Assembly (NCBI GenBank): GCA_020226215.1
Contig: CM035233.1
Coordinates: forward strand, 27,841,150 to 27,905,149
Length of the DNA stretch: 64,000 nt
Direction: 5' to 3'
DNA from: Sindora glabra
Taxonomy: Eukaryota > Streptophyta > Magnoliopsida > Fabales > Fabaceae
The notes under the pieces were generated by a model, which was not told the origin of the DNA, made no database searches, and saw nothing but the letters and a program-made list of their open reading frames with translations. The first letter of the stretch is position 1; the number at the start of each line of letters is the position of its first letter. The position numbers and the translations under genes are program-made. This document shows positions 46,172-58,392 of the stretch, one piece after another.

Positions 46172-47538
46172 TGTTGGGATCGAGAACCAAACAAGCATAA
46201 TGGAATTAACCGATCCCAGCTAATGGATTCATTTAAAACGTTAGATTAGAATAAGGATTCGTTCAATACCTTTCAAATGATTTAGAAACTTGTTCATTGA
46301 TCACCTCTTCGACTTCCTTTCGGTCGAAGACTCCGAGGTATCCACACAAACTAACAAATCACTAATAAACGTTCTCATAAACACTGGTTAGAATTTTTCT
46401 CCTTAGCCTTGTAGTGCTAGCTATGCCTTTTCAAGAGTTATGATCAAGGAGGAGTGCTAGGGTTTTTCTATACTTTAGGATGCATGAATAATCATATATT
46501 ATTACCCAATAAGCCTATTTAAATAGGTGCATAAAAAACCTTAACCAATTGAGCTATGGTCCACGTATAATTATAGACTTATTATTGGACCTTATAATTA
46601 TAACATGGAATTCCTAAATATTAGGCCCCAAATAATTTGATCCATTAATTCTAAATCCACCAGGCTTTAAGTGTGCGACCTTACAGGTTCTCATTACATT
46701 GGCAATGATCATAAATCACATTAATGATCATAAACAATGAGCGGTGTCTAGTAATACATCATTGCTACCCAAGTAATGAGGAAGTTGGTGATTTGACTGA
46801 ACCTTTATGCGTGATCATTATCTATGTCCTTTTATCCTAGAAATCTAGATTAAGCATGACACATGGACCTTGTCATTCTCATATAGCCTAATCCAAAGGT
46901 TTCTTGATTCCTAAGTAAGCTGATTGAAACAAATGTAATTGACATCCCAAGTCAATTCACTTAAGCATGACCATGTATTTTCTCAGCCTTACTTAATCAA
47001 GGGGCCCACAGATGTCACTCCTATCATATAGGAGGGATAAATTCCATCTTGATCACATAAATCCCTCTGCATGATATGTGACATATCCAATAACTACCCT
47101 TGCATTCATTCAATCATGAGTGACATAAAATAGAATCAAAATATGAAACTCGCATGTAGGGAACCTTAGAGATCTCAAGTCAAAAAACCATATTAATAAT
47201 GATTACTAAAAATCACTTATGACATTCATATAATGATCCATATAGTGTTTTTAAGGTGGTCGGTCCAGTATACAAGTTCTCTAACTTGTATTCATGTGTA
47301 GACTTAATATCTTATATAAGTTATCACACATGCTAGTCTTAATATATCAAAACAACTCAATCCATAATGATATATGACTAGGGACATTTAAGAATATAAT
47401 TATTCTAAGGTTATTATCATAATTAAATATGTTACGTAGATAATATATATAAATATGATAATCGAAATTGCCATTCAAATAACATAATTCAAATTTACAA
47501 TAATCAATATGATTACTTTTAGGGCATATACACTAACA
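46172..47538 (-). mobile_element. Family C (Ty1/copia) solo LTR
   Basis: A 1,367-bp LTR (plus-strand TGTTGGGATCG...ACTAACA) with exact ATGCC duplications. Homologous to the copia 3' LTR at 4245-5590. No internal copia sequence, so it is a solo LTR left by recombination. It interrupts family D RNase H. Confidence 0.9.
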
Positions 47539-47543
47539 ATGCC
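47539..47543. repeat. Target-site duplication ATGCC, right copy
   Basis: Matches 46167-46171. Confidence 0.9.
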
Positions 47544-47544
47544 T

Positions 47545-48900
47545 ATTTCACTGCCATTGTTGTTTGAAGACTTATCTATATACATAAGCTATTTGGTTGT
47601 TTATTAAGGTTACTCTTGCTTTGCTATTCCTTGGTCATTTTGACCATGAAGTCTACTAGGACCTATAACCAACTTCCTTAGTTTATAAATTAATTCATAT
47701 TCCAAAAGTTCAATAGACTAAGTGACCAAGTTAGGTTTATATAGAACTTATTGAATCAGTGCATCTATCCAAATGACTATTTGGTGGTTCTAAAAGAATA
47801 GTTCTAGTTTTTTGGACATGCATAGTAATGTGTATGCTACTTTCTTAATATTTTGATACCTCAACCCTGCACTGTGTTAGACTTTACTCATAAAGTTACT
47901 AGGTTTCTAAGCATCACCTTTTTTCTTTTCTAGCACCAAACTAGCTATAGTTTCTAACATAACCAAGTATAAGTAAAGTGTGTCCTTTAGTTTGGTTGAC
48001 ATAGCACAAGTAAGGTAGTTAAGTATTTCTTTAATTTGCAAAAATGTTCTTTGCATTCAAAATTCCACATAATCTTTTGAGAATGTCTTAGTAGGGAATA
48101 AAATGGTAAGCATTCATCTCCCGACCTAGATAAAAATTTGGAAAGGGTTGCTAATCAATTATTTAAGGTTTGGATTTCCTTTATGCTTACTAGGCTTTTT
48201 CATCTCAATAACTGCTTGGCATTTAGAAGTGTTTCCTTGATCCTACTTTTTATAAGCATGAATCCTAGAAATTTTTTTGCTCTCATTTTAGATGCACATT
48301 TCTTTGGATTAAGTTGCATTTTATACTTTTTACGTATTTTGAACACCTCTGTAATGTCTCTCTAATGTTATTCCTTCCTTGTTAATTTGATAATCATATC
48401 ATCCATATAAACTTCTAGGTTTTTACCTATTTAGTTAACAAAAACTTTATTCATCGTATGTTGATACAAGGCTTCCATATTCCTTAGTTCAAACACCATC
48501 GCCTTATAATAAAACACACCTTGATTTATTATGAAAGTTGTCTTATCTTCATTACTTGAATATATTTTCATCTAGTTGTAACCTGAAAAGGCATTATTAA
48601 AAATTAAGATTTTGAACCCTAAAGAATTATCTACTAAGCTATCTATGTTTAGTAAAGGATAAGAGTTTTTTAGATAGGCTTTATTGAGATTTGTATAGCA
48701 TATGCATATTCTTTATGTACCATTTTTTTTACCAACACCACATTTGCAAGCCAAGTGGTATAGGGAATTTCTTTAATTAATTCTACTTTTAACAACTTGG
48801 AAACTTTTTCTTTTACTACAGTTTATCTTTTGGAGTCCAAATTTCTCTTTTTTTGCTCGAATGGCTTTACATTTGGATTAAGAAATAATTTATGACAGGC
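47545..48900 (-). pseudogene. Family D reverse transcriptase and RNase H remnant
   Basis: Minus-strand motifs in order: SYPLLNIDSLVDNSLGFKIL, NAFSGYN, KTTFIINQGVFYYKAMVFEL, ALYQHTMNKVF, GKNLEVYMDDMIIKLTRKE (active-site YMDD intact, near 48415), then TFLQIKEILNYLTCAMSTKL, KDTLYLYLVMLETIASLVLE and KKLELFF. Several in-frame stops. The order and motifs are those of Tat-lineage Ty3/gypsy pol. RNase H continues left of the copia solo LTR. Confidence 0.8.
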
Positions 48901-49304
48901 TACTTCAATGTTAATACATAGCACATCAATTGGGGACTAGGAAAAGACCATATTATTGTCTTTTAGTATATGTATTAGGGTTTGATTAGCTTTACCCTTC
49001 AAGTTTACTCGTATTTTTACAATTCTTTGATTATTTTCTTCGAACTAGATTTCTTTGAATTTGGATGTAGGGTAAAGGAGCTTTGCATCCTCTGATCAGA
49101 CATCTAATGGTGTCATGCCTAATGCTTGGATATTTTTGTGATATTAAAAGGTTATAATATGTCTTGTTAGACTTTTTTTTCCTTTCAAATTAATGATGCC
49201 ACATTAATGTGCCACTTTTTGGTCTCCTTTTACTTATCTTATTTTAGTTGGAGTATTGAATTTCATTAGTAGATATAGAGTGGATACAATGGCATCTATT
49301 CTAT

Positions 49305-49556
49305 TCAATGAGGGATCACATTATAGGCAATGTTGAGTGCTAAGACAACTATGAAATTGATGTTAATTGTATTCATATTGCTTATAGAGCCAAAAGCTAC
49401 TCTTAGCATGATAGTTCCTTCCACTTTCATTTGGTTTTTAGCAAATCCAATAAGCACCCATTCGTATGGTTCATACATGCTTTTAGTAAGACCAGTTTTT
49501 TTTGCTATTTTAGAATGGAGAATATTAGCCAAACTTCCTTGATCCGTAGCATGCAC
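49305..49556 (-). pseudogene. Family D aspartic protease remnant
   Basis: The minus strand reads DQGSLANILHSKIAKKTGL, then YEWVLIGFAKNQMKVEGTI and VVLALNIAYNVI, the usual spacing of Tat-type protease (DxGSSADIL, GF, YNAILG). It is open for 83 codons and part of a longer decayed frame. Confidence 0.75.
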
Positions 49557-50229
49557 TTGATTAGAAAGTCATGAGCTAGGGCTATAATCACAATTGAATT
49601 GTCATGATCTTAATTTATCTCACTAGAATCTTCCTTTATAAAGGTTATAGATTTAAATTCTCCTTTCTATTTCTTTCATTCGATTATGAGGACTTGTCTA
49701 GCATATTGTTTTCTTAGAGTGGTTTAAAATTTTCTTCACCTATGAAATGTCCAGCAATTATTTTGATTGCTTGAACTTTGGGCTCTTTAATTAGTGTTGT
49801 TCTTTTCTTCCTTCACTCTTTTACCAATCAGACTTGTTATCTTTTTCATTTTCCTTATTCATCTTGTACTTTTTATACTTAGAAAGGTAATCCTGTTAGA
49901 TTAGATGCTCTACCTTGTTAGGTTAGATGCACTATCTTATCTTTTAAAGTAATGCATTTGTTAGTATTATGGCTATAATCTCTATGAAGTTTGTAGAACT
50001 TTTTCTGGTAGGCAACAGGGTTTTTTTTTTCTTTAGTATTAGGAGTTTCATCAACTTAGTTGCTTTGACGTCATGATCTTTTTTGCTTAGTAATGTGTTT
50101 AAAGGTTCGTAGTTGTTAAACTGACCTCATGGTATTAGTCTATTTTGATCTCTCTTTCACTTCCTCCCTCAGTTTGATTAGGGATTCTAACTTGACTTCA
50201 TTTGTTCATGATCATGTTACTACTTGTTC

Positions 50230-50790
50230 ATTTCTTGTTCTTCTGCTTTTATAAATTTCTTAACTCTAGCAAGTAACTTCTTCTCCAAGGTATTGGTTAG
50301 ATGTTTTACTTAGGAAAGAGCAAGGTGCCTTAACTATAACTTAGTTATTAATTGACGAATGGTTATTACTTCACTGAGATCTTTTATCTCAAGTGCGAGA
50401 GCATTGAAATAAGATTCTCTGAAAGTGTCACATCATCCCTTTCAAAAATTTATTATCATTTTAAGTTTTTTGCTCGTTACAAAATAAGCTTGAAAGGTTT
50501 TGGCTAATTATTTGAAATTGGTGATAGAATGACTAGGCAAAGTAGTAAACCACCTAAAACATATCTTTCTCAACATTGTTGAAAATGCTAGCACATATTA
50601 CATCAAAATCGCTTGAAAAAATCATAGATGCTTAAAATGCTTGAAGATGTCCCATCAAATCTAAAGTATCATTATATGCCACCAAGTGTGTGGGAATTTT
50701 GAAATTTTAAGAGAGTGGAATGGTCATAATTTTGATGATGAAAGGATGGTCATCTTTTTCTAAAAAGAGCAAGTTTTGTGGATGTTGATT
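50230..50790 (-). pseudogene. Family D gag remnant
   Basis: The minus strand reads NFKIPTHLVAYNDTLDLMGH, then LQAF, ASMIFSSDFDVICASIFNN, VEKDMF and FQIISQNLSSLFCNE, separated by stops. This matches the Gag core of Tat elements (FKMPTLxxYDGTxDPxxHL). Position and strand agree with protease and RT downstream. Confidence 0.7.
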
Positions 50791-51429
50791 TTAGGAATCA
50801 TTTTAGCTAATGGATTGGAACAGTGGGTTATATTCCTTATGTTTTCATTAATTTTCCTAAAGAGATCTAGCATGTTGAGGACCAACATTCATTTGTAGTG
50901 GACGGAATAGTGATGGTAAAGCGAAGATTGATGAAGAAAATGGGGGTATGGGAGGTGGTAACATAAGTCTTATTAGTTTAGATATTTGGTCAACATGTGC
51001 ATTTTATATTAAAGGTAGTTATGGTCATTGCGATGTGGATGTGATCAGTTTAATAAAATTAGGAGGTATGCTAGACAAAATTTGTAAGGTAGCTAATGGT
51101 GATAGAGGTGAAAGGGTTGGTAAAAGTGGAGCTAAATCAAATGTAGTTAGAGAGATAGATTACAATTCAAATGTTGACGTGAGATTAGTTTGAAGATGCC
51201 GATGTGGTTCTTAGGAAGCTTTTATCTCCTTTTCTCAGATGAGAGACTTACTTTATGAGGTTATCTCTTTCAATTTATGTGGTGCAATAGCGGTCATGTT
51301 CTATTAAGAAAGTGGCATGATCATTAGCCACTGACTTTCTCTGTGTTATCTGATAGATGGGGTTCTACTAGTGAGACCGATTAGAGGCTACCTTGGTGTG
51401 AGATTAGGAGGAGGTAAAGCATACACTAC

Positions 51430-51467
51430 AAGACATGGTGGCTAGGAAACCCACAAATGGCCCTAAA
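51430..51467 (-). other. Family D primer-site region
   Basis: Directly after the 5' LTR end the minus strand reads TTTAGGGCCATTTGTGGG. This resembles a decayed TGGCGCCGTTTGTGGGG-type primer region common in Tat and Athila elements. Confidence 0.4.
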
Positions 51468-51981
51468 TGATAACTTTAATTCTAATTAATCAATCTAGGA
51501 TAGTTTGGCCAGGCTAAACTTTACTTATGCAAGGAACCAAGGGTTAGGTGTGTATGGTGGGGGGTAGCCAACCAAGTGCACTCTAATGCCTAAGTTAGTA
51601 GAAATATAGATAAAGTAAAGTATAAAATTGTGTAATAGTCTATGAAGGTGTACCTAGACTTTTCTATATAAGGCTATGGTCATTAATAGGTAGGCTTAGG
51701 ATTTGGCAGACTTAAAGCCTTAATTATCATGGTTGGTCTTTAGACATGATGGAAGGATTTTTGCTTGTATTAATGTTTGATAACTAAAATTAAGGAGGAA
51801 TCCTTGTTGGGATTAAGACATGAGTCAATGCTAGCTAGATTAGCTAAAATTAAGGCTCGAATGATACTCGCTTGTCATGATAAGGCGTGTGCACACATAG
51901 GTCAAGAAGGTAATATTTATATCTGATCAGGATAATGTCATTCAGACATTTGGTACTGATTACACATTTTGGTCATTGTCA
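51468..51981 (-). mobile_element. Family D 5' LTR
   Basis: A 514-bp LTR aligned with 32768-33251. The minus-strand start is TGACAATGACCAAAATG at 51981; the end is at TGATAACTTT (plus strand 51468). CTAAT follows at 51982-51986, matching 32763-32767. Confidence 0.8.
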
Positions 51982-51986
51982 CTAAT

Positions 51987-52265
51987 TATCTAATGAAAAA
52001 TATTAGAATATTTTTTTATATTATTTGTAAATTAAACAAACAAGTTTAACTTTATTTATTTTAATAATATTAGAATTTGTAATAACACACATGTGCAAGG
52101 TCTTGGATTTAAAATTATATGCAATAAGGAATAAAATCCTTACCCTAGCCTAAGGAACAATTGCATCATTAATATGTTAGCTTTTGATTTATTTATTAAT
52201 CAAACTTATTTCATGTTTAAGTTTATTTATTTATTAAATAATGCACATGGAGCAAAGTTTTAAGC
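51987..52265. other. Unassigned AT-rich DNA
   Basis: No supported feature. Confidence 0.5.
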
Positions 52266-52526
52266 AATCTAAATTTGGGAAAAGTTTTAGTGCCAAATTA
52301 ATATTAAAAATTTAGTATTACTTCCATATAATTTTTATTAAGTATATTATTTGTCTAAGTTAACATTCCAATTTGATATCAAACAATGTATTTTAGAAAA
52401 TAGAAATAAAATTTAATATCAAATCAAATTGTTAATTTAGATAAGTAATACATTAGGTAAAAATTATATAAGAATAACGAGTTTAGTACTAATATAATAT
52501 TTGAGAATTTTTCAAATTTAAGTAGA
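52266..52526. repeat. Foldback repeat (MITE-like)
   Basis: Inverted arms of about 110-120 bp surround a short centre near 52400. The left arm has TAATTTTTATTAAGTATATT and TTTGATATCAAA; the right arm has ATATCAAATCAAATTG, TAATACATTAGGTAAAAATT and CAAATTTAAG. The arms match with substitutions. No clear TA or TTA duplication was found at the ends, so class is unknown. Confidence 0.6.
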
Positions 52527-52849
52527 GACCTAAATAATATTAGCTTACAAATAAGTTATATGATTCTTGTTTATGATTACATAAGATTACTAGTAATAAT
52601 TGAACTTATCAACTTCTCTTACCTTCTAAGAATCCATTTTAAAGTCTTTCATGATCATGCAATTTTCATAATATATATTTAAATAGTAATATTATATGCA
52701 TTAAAAATAAATTAAGGGTTCAATGTAAGATGTTTAAGGCAAATTTGTAAATATTAATCTAATAGGTAGAAAAGATTTGAAACATAATTTTGGATCTCAC
52801 TTACAGTATATATAACATTTTTATATTTAAAACCTTTATGATTAGTTAA

Positions 52850-52985
52850 TTTGTTTTTGTTATACACTACTATAGAATTGTTAATATATGTCAGTCAAAG
52901 TTAACACTGATGTCTATTTTAAGGCAAGTTAATTTTTTTTTTTGTCATACACTATCATAGAATTGCTAATATACATTAGTAGATA
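52850..52985. repeat. Two-copy direct repeat with CACTA-like motif
   Basis: GTTATACACTACTATAGAATT... at about 52858 and GTCATACACTATCATAGAATT... about 85 bp downstream share roughly 50 bp. The motif recurs inverted at 28605-28617. Confidence 0.5.
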
Positions 52986-53182
52986 AATGTTAGATAACAA
53001 TTAATAACATTGTTGTGTCTCCATTGCATGGCCTCAAGGTCTATTATATAATTATATACATGTTTGTGAACATGAATTTATGGTGAACATGAATTTGCTT
53101 TTCTATTTATCTAATGGTTTTATGTTTGATATGATGGATTTGTTTTGCGTGACCTACAAAATGTGATATATATAGAATTTAA

Positions 53183-53183
<1 letters not shown>

Positions 53184-53253
<70 letters not shown>
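53184..53253. repeat. (AT)n microsatellite
   Basis: About 35 uninterrupted TA dinucleotides, followed by an AC-rich stretch (ACATACAGACACACAAACAC). A minus-strand frame through it is an artefact of the repeat. Confidence 0.95.
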
Positions 53254-53257
<4 letters not shown>

Positions 53258-55880
53258 TACAGACACACAAACACACTCATATGGAAATATATAATTTAAA
53301 GATATTAGATTTAAGTAGGGTATACACTCATTTTCAAACACAAATTTCATCTTAAAATTTCAAAGTATCCAAATTTGCCAACTTTACTAATCATTCATTT
53401 TCCTACAATACCTCATTTAAATACTTAATATTCAACTCCATTAACCTAAACCACAAGTTCCTTTATTTTTATTAAAACTATTTAAAAAAATTAGAACTTA
53501 TATTGAGGTTAGAGTTCTTAGATTAAGCCTTAAAATTTGCAATAATAATAATAAGTTTTATACTTTAAGTTAACTTATTTCCTTCTAAAGAGGTTACCTC
53601 TAACTTAATGATGATAAGAATGTGACAGACTTCCAATAATGAAGAAAGGCTTTATGGCCTTATTCTATGGCCATTTCTAGCTATAACTCATGGTTTCCTT
53701 TAGACATTGATAGGCTACAATGGAATTGAGAATGGTGCATGAGGTAGGAGGAACGATGGTCGTAGTTGTTAGTAGAGGAGATGGTGTTGGAGTAATAGAA
53801 AGAAAGAGATACTGAGAGGGAAAGAGATACAAAAAGGGAGAGAGGGGATCAAGAAAAAATAGAATAGGAGTGAGGAAGATTATTCCCCACTTTAGGTGTA
53901 ACATAGACTTACATAAATTTAATCTTAGTTGTTTATCTAGATGAAGTCAATGAATTGGTTTTAAAGAAAAGTCTTTGTGTGACAAGGAGTAAGATAATTA
54001 CAAAATGATTCAATAAACTTAAGAGCTTAAAATGAGTTTCGTAGGATTTATAAATTTTTTAAATAAAATCATTTGCCATAGTCTATATAAATATTTTTAT
54101 AAATTTTCACATTTGTAAATTCTAAATATTTCTAGTTTTACTAAAGAAACATCATAAAGTTATTCAAAGGAAATTTCAGATGATACATTGGTTAAATACA
54201 TAAAATTTATAGTATCATTTGATAAGATTAAATACTTGAAGTTTCTCATAAAGTAAGATGAATAGTGATTAAATAATTATTTTATTTTTTTGTAAATTGA
54301 TAAAATAGAAGAATTTAAGAAAAAATTTTTAAAATAAGCACATTAAAACCCTACATTTGTGAAAATTGCTTAAAAGAGGTGTAAATATTATAAGTTTTCC
54401 CTCCTAAAAACATTTGTCCTTGAATTTTGCAAGTATCGTACTAGAAAAGAAAAATAAAAATTATTAACACTTAGGATAACTAACTATGAATGCTACAAAA
54501 TAAATTTAGAGAGAAGATAATATGGAATAAGGATATACTATTTACAGTTAAACAAGAATGTTATCCACTGCTATGTCATAATCAAACTTTTATCTTTGCT
54601 TATATACCTCAAATATTTACTAACCTTCATTGTATTTCTTTTCTCATCTTAACTCCTCATGACCAAAATCAACTTTACTAACCACCTTCCTCAAAATAAT
54701 TAATCCTAATTAATACTCATTATCTTAAACAAAATGCTATATATATTAAACCAAATGTTTAAAACATATAGCATTAATATCCTACAATCTTTTTAAACCA
54801 AAGAAATACATAATCTAGAATACCAAAGGTCATGGATAATCATTCTACTTTCCAAGGGTTACTTATTAAGGTACGTTCCTAACATAATTAACTTTACTAT
54901 AGTCCAAATTCATTCATGCAATCAAAATATTACATTTTCCATTTCAATATTTTGGATGAAATGACCTTTTTAACATTAAATATTTAGACTCTACATAAAT
55001 GTTATCTCACGTAAATCTTATCATGATAATCAAATTTTTAACTTCATCCTAATTTAAAAGTATATTTATTGCTACTCTTATGTTCTCTTACTTTTAAATG
55101 ACAACCCTAGGTATACATGTCATCTTTTGCACTGAAGCTTTTAATTTTTACTTGATGTTAAAGTTAATTTATTCATAAAGTTTACTTCTAATTCTGTGCT
55201 GAGTCATTTTTAAAACTATAGCTCTCTATCCCATCATACACACTTAAAATCCATTCTTAAAGGGCACAAGCATCAATAAGTTGAAGAATGGAAAGATACA
55301 AAGTAAAATGAACTTATAAAAGTAAAGGTCTATGCAATAGATTAAATGATTGGTTTATATTATCGAATAATCAATAATGGCTTAGCATATTAATATCTAC
55401 CTTTGTGTAATAATCTACCATAATTTTATAGTTTTAACGAGCTAAATATCATTATCAATTGATAAGGGCATCTATCTAACCATGCAAATAGAACATTAAG
55501 ATAGGTATCAACGGAAGCTTAATCTAATATAATAGGACTACCTTTAGTGAAATCATAGATCTAGGATTCAGGAAAAAGATTAGAAACACTCTCTTTCCCT
55601 TAATTCATTTATAAAACTATAGGTTACTTTATTTCAATTCAAATTTGGAATAAACAATTAAAAGGAAGTAGACATGTCTATTAGATAATTCTATTCATGA
55701 AATAACACTCAAAGCATTATGTAACTATTGAAAATAATACTTTTCCTATCCAATAGAAATCGACTCATCAATTATATTGAATTTATGATTAAGAGAAATC
55801 TAAAAAGCTTAAATATAGAATAAATATAAAGATTCATCTAATGCTAGTGCACTATTAACAATAAACTTTTAAACAAAATT
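53254..55880. other. Mostly unassigned; possible decayed element end at 54391-54440
   Basis: No gene recognised. On the minus strand at about 54440-54395, GCAAAATTCAAGGACAAATG followed by TTTTTAGGAGGGAAAAC resembles the gag-pol end, polypurine tract and LTR junction of chromoviruses such as family A. No flanking pol could be read, so this is weak. Confidence 0.35.
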
Positions 55881-56768
55881 GAATGTGTTATACCACCCAA
55901 AACTTTGCTTAGATCATTCAACCTCGGATCTATCATTCAGTTTATATATATACATTAATAGAAATATGAATATTTATTCTTAGAAGCCAAATATCACATT
56001 ACATTACTATGATTAGGGACTGAGGGTTCAATAGTCAATTCTTGGAGGTTTGATGTTGACCATTACTTCTAGAAAGAGATCCCACCTAAACACCAATCCA
56101 ATTATTGATTGTTAGGACCCAGTAATCGATTATTGGTGTGATGACTTGTCTAACCATGACTAGTGTGGTTCCTATTATTAGTTACCATAAGCTTTCTTAA
56201 ACCAAAGTTAGTATTATCACATAACATTAATTAAAGATTTACTTTATTTATCTATAACATTTCATTAGTAAAATAATATATAGATAATGTTATGTTCTTA
56301 TAATTTCAAAATATCTACATAATTTTCCTAAAAGTATTATAATTCTCTATTTTATTCTCCTATTGACTATTTATGGGTGTTTGTGACATTTCTACTCGTA
56401 AATTGATAGAGGTGGTTATTGAAACTTCAACAGGGCATGTAAAAAACATTAAAGAAAAATAGTGAGACTTTTAAATCTTAGTAAGTAGATAATTTACTTA
56501 TCTAATACTTCATCAATAATTTCTCAATTTATATTTTATATTTCATAATCATAACATAGAGTATATACATATATATCACATTGATCATAATCAAGTATCA
56601 AGCATAGTAGTTAAAAAATAATTAGCTCTCTTTGTGCCTCCCAACATTTATTAGTCATAATTTCAACCTTATTCCTCTTAAAAAATGTTTAGTCATATCC
56701 CTAACATTATTCCTTCTAACACTTATTAGTCACCATAATTTGATCCAAATTTCTTTCATACCATTCAA

Positions 56769-56773
56769 ATAGT
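56769..56773. repeat. Target-site duplication ATAGT, left copy
   Basis: Matches 58223-58227. Confidence 0.9.
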
Positions 56774-57646
56774 TGACCGCAATCCCGCAAGTGCACGGGT
56801 TAAGTCGAGTTATAGTATAAAAGATTATCGTCTCCACAGGGATTGCACGTTGAATACTAACTGAATTTCAAGTAAAATTATCTAGGCGTATCAATTGATA
56901 GTGTGAATTAAGGATAAAATGTAAAACAGAGCTTAGTTATCAAGAAAAGGTTTAATTCAATGAAATGAAAGCGTACTCAGCTTAAGGTTCCCTTGTATAT
57001 TTCATTATGGAATGAATGTAATCCTCTAACTTAGTTTACTATTAATTTAAACTGCTGGATTACCTAAATTAAGCTATACCTCATTGCAAGGCTACTAGCT
57101 ACTAATCAAAAGATTAAGTGCCCATAATTACTCTAGTAATCACTCATCTAGGTTGCATTAACTTGCTTTAGAATCCATTTTCAGACATTTCATCCTGTGC
57201 AAAAGAATCCAATTAGCTTAATTCCTAAGTCTAATTGATATTCCTAATGATCATGCAAGGTTCAATTAATTAATTGGTCATTTCAACCTAGAATCAATTA
57301 ATCCATAACACAAATCCAATATTCCGGATATATTAGTTTGTTCCAGCACAAACAGCATAATGAAATCATAAATCAACAGTAAATCAAGCTAGATTATATA
57401 AAATTCAAATCCATAAATCCATGAACAAGTTTACCTAAGCTGAGCACAAGGGTTTAGTGTGAAAACATTACAAAATCAGAAGAAAACTAGAAAACAGAGA
57501 GGGAATTCAAACAATTCATGAAGATCTACAAATTCCTTGCTCGAATCCACGTTAGAAGGTGCCCTTGGTGAGTTTGGGTCTCTCCTAGGGTTTCTCCCAG
57601 CAGCTCTCCTTGTTCTTCTCCTCTCTTTTCAAAATTTCACGCAAAA

Positions 57647-57656
57647 CTTATATGGG
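57647..57656 (-). promoter_or_regulatory. TATA box of family F LTR, copy 1
   Basis: The minus strand reads CATATAAGTTTTGCG here and AATATAAGTTTTGTG at 62700-62711 in copy 2. It lies about 10 bp downstream of the palindrome array. Confidence 0.5.
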
Positions 57657-57660
57657 AAAT

Positions 57661-58145
57661 GTACACGGGGTCCAACACTGCCCGTGTTTTACCCTGTGTT
57701 TCTCAGCAAAAGTTGAGTAACACGATACACGTTGTGCGACGCGTCCCGTGTTCTTCTCTGAAGTGTCAAGTAGTAATGTACACGGGGTATGACACGTCCC
57801 ATGTTGTACCCCATGTTCTTCAATAAGGGCTGGTCAGCATGTTACACAGGGTGTGACACTCCCCGTGTTTACCTCAGAAGTGAAGGGCAGTATGATACAC
57901 GGGGTATGACACGTCCCGTGTTTAACCCCGTGTTCTTCTCTGAGCAGCTCAATGAAGCCTCGAAGCATTCCAGAAGGATACATGACCTTCCACACGGGGT
58001 TCCCATACCCCGTGTTCTTTGTCAAGTGAGCAAATTTGCTTCGATTCTCCACTATTTGCATGATTTTGCTTCCGGATCCTTTTCTAATGCTCAAATGTGT
58101 CCTTTCAAAGCTGAAAACAAAATATCGAGCATCTAAGTATCTTTT
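57661..58145 (-). repeat. ACACGGGG palindrome array plus tail (family F copy 1)
   Basis: Six units of about 55-70 bp at 57661-58020. Typical text is GTACACGGGGTATGACACGT, then CCCATGTTGTACCCC. The tail has CGGATCCTTTTCTAATG and GAGCATCTAAGTAT. Both palindromes and spacers match family A. Confidence 0.85.
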
Positions 58146-58222
58146 TTCAATCAATTTGCACAAGATACTAAGTAAATAAGTGATGAAACACATAGAATTT
58201 AAGTGCAATTATGCATTTATCA

Positions 58223-58227
58223 ATAGT
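58223..58227. repeat. Target-site duplication ATAGT, right copy
   Basis: Matches 56769-56773. Confidence 0.9.
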
Positions 58228-58392
58228 AAAGAAAAATTTCATAATCTAAAGATAAATAGAGATAAACAATCATTTATCAAGAGCAAAGAGTGATAATCCA
58301 TAATAAGATGTTTATTCATTATTAATATGATTAAACTTGTTTTAGGAAACCAATTCATATCAATTAGATTGGTAAAATGTAAAATAAGGCAT

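Larger units (their letters stand above)
32768..51981 (-). mobile_element. Family D: old Tat-like Ty3/gypsy element split by later insertions
   Basis: A minus-strand element with LTRs at 51468-51981 (5') and 32768-33251 (3') and TSD CTAAT at 32763-32767 and 51982-51986. Remnants from 5' to 3' are gag (about 50790-50230), protease (49556-49305), RT and RNase H (about 48900-47545 and on past the copia solo LTR), integrase (about 45560-45185, continuing at 36935-36380), then a plus-strand extra reading frame (34245-35612). Insertions between 36936 and 45180, and at 46172-47538, split it. Motifs such as YMDD, KYLVVAIKYFTKWID and GLKRRLEKAKGR are typical of the Tat lineage. Heavy decay shows great age. 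Confidence 0.8.
56774..58222 (-). mobile_element. Family F solo LTR, copy 1
   Basis: A 1,449-bp LTR with plus-strand ends TGACCGCAATCC...GCATTTATCA and exact ATAGT duplications. Orientation is inferred as minus. On that strand a TATA box (CATATAAGT, at 57647-57656) is followed by a leader-like GAGAAACCCTAGGAGAG. The ACACGGGG array (57661-58020) lies just upstream of the TATA box. Frames at 57789-58136 and 57834-58208 only translate the array. Confidence 0.9.

Noticed and set aside
50948..51193. Plus-strand 81-codon frame
   Set aside because: Lies antisense to the decayed 5' region and gag of family D; no recognisable motif.
53120..53350. Minus-strand frame with a long Tyr-Ile run
   Set aside because: Produced by the (AT)n microsatellite.
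54391..54440. Complete third chromovirus
   Set aside because: Only a polypurine-like junction was seen. No pol motif on either side could be read.
57661..58020. CRISPR-like array of repeats and spacers
   Set aside because: Plant nuclear LTR context; units are palindromes of variable sequence, and the spacers are homologous between loci and families.
57789..58208. Overlapping frames of 115 and 124 codons on both strands
   Set aside because: Both read through the palindrome array of family F, whose symmetry keeps both strands open; the second copy breaks them.
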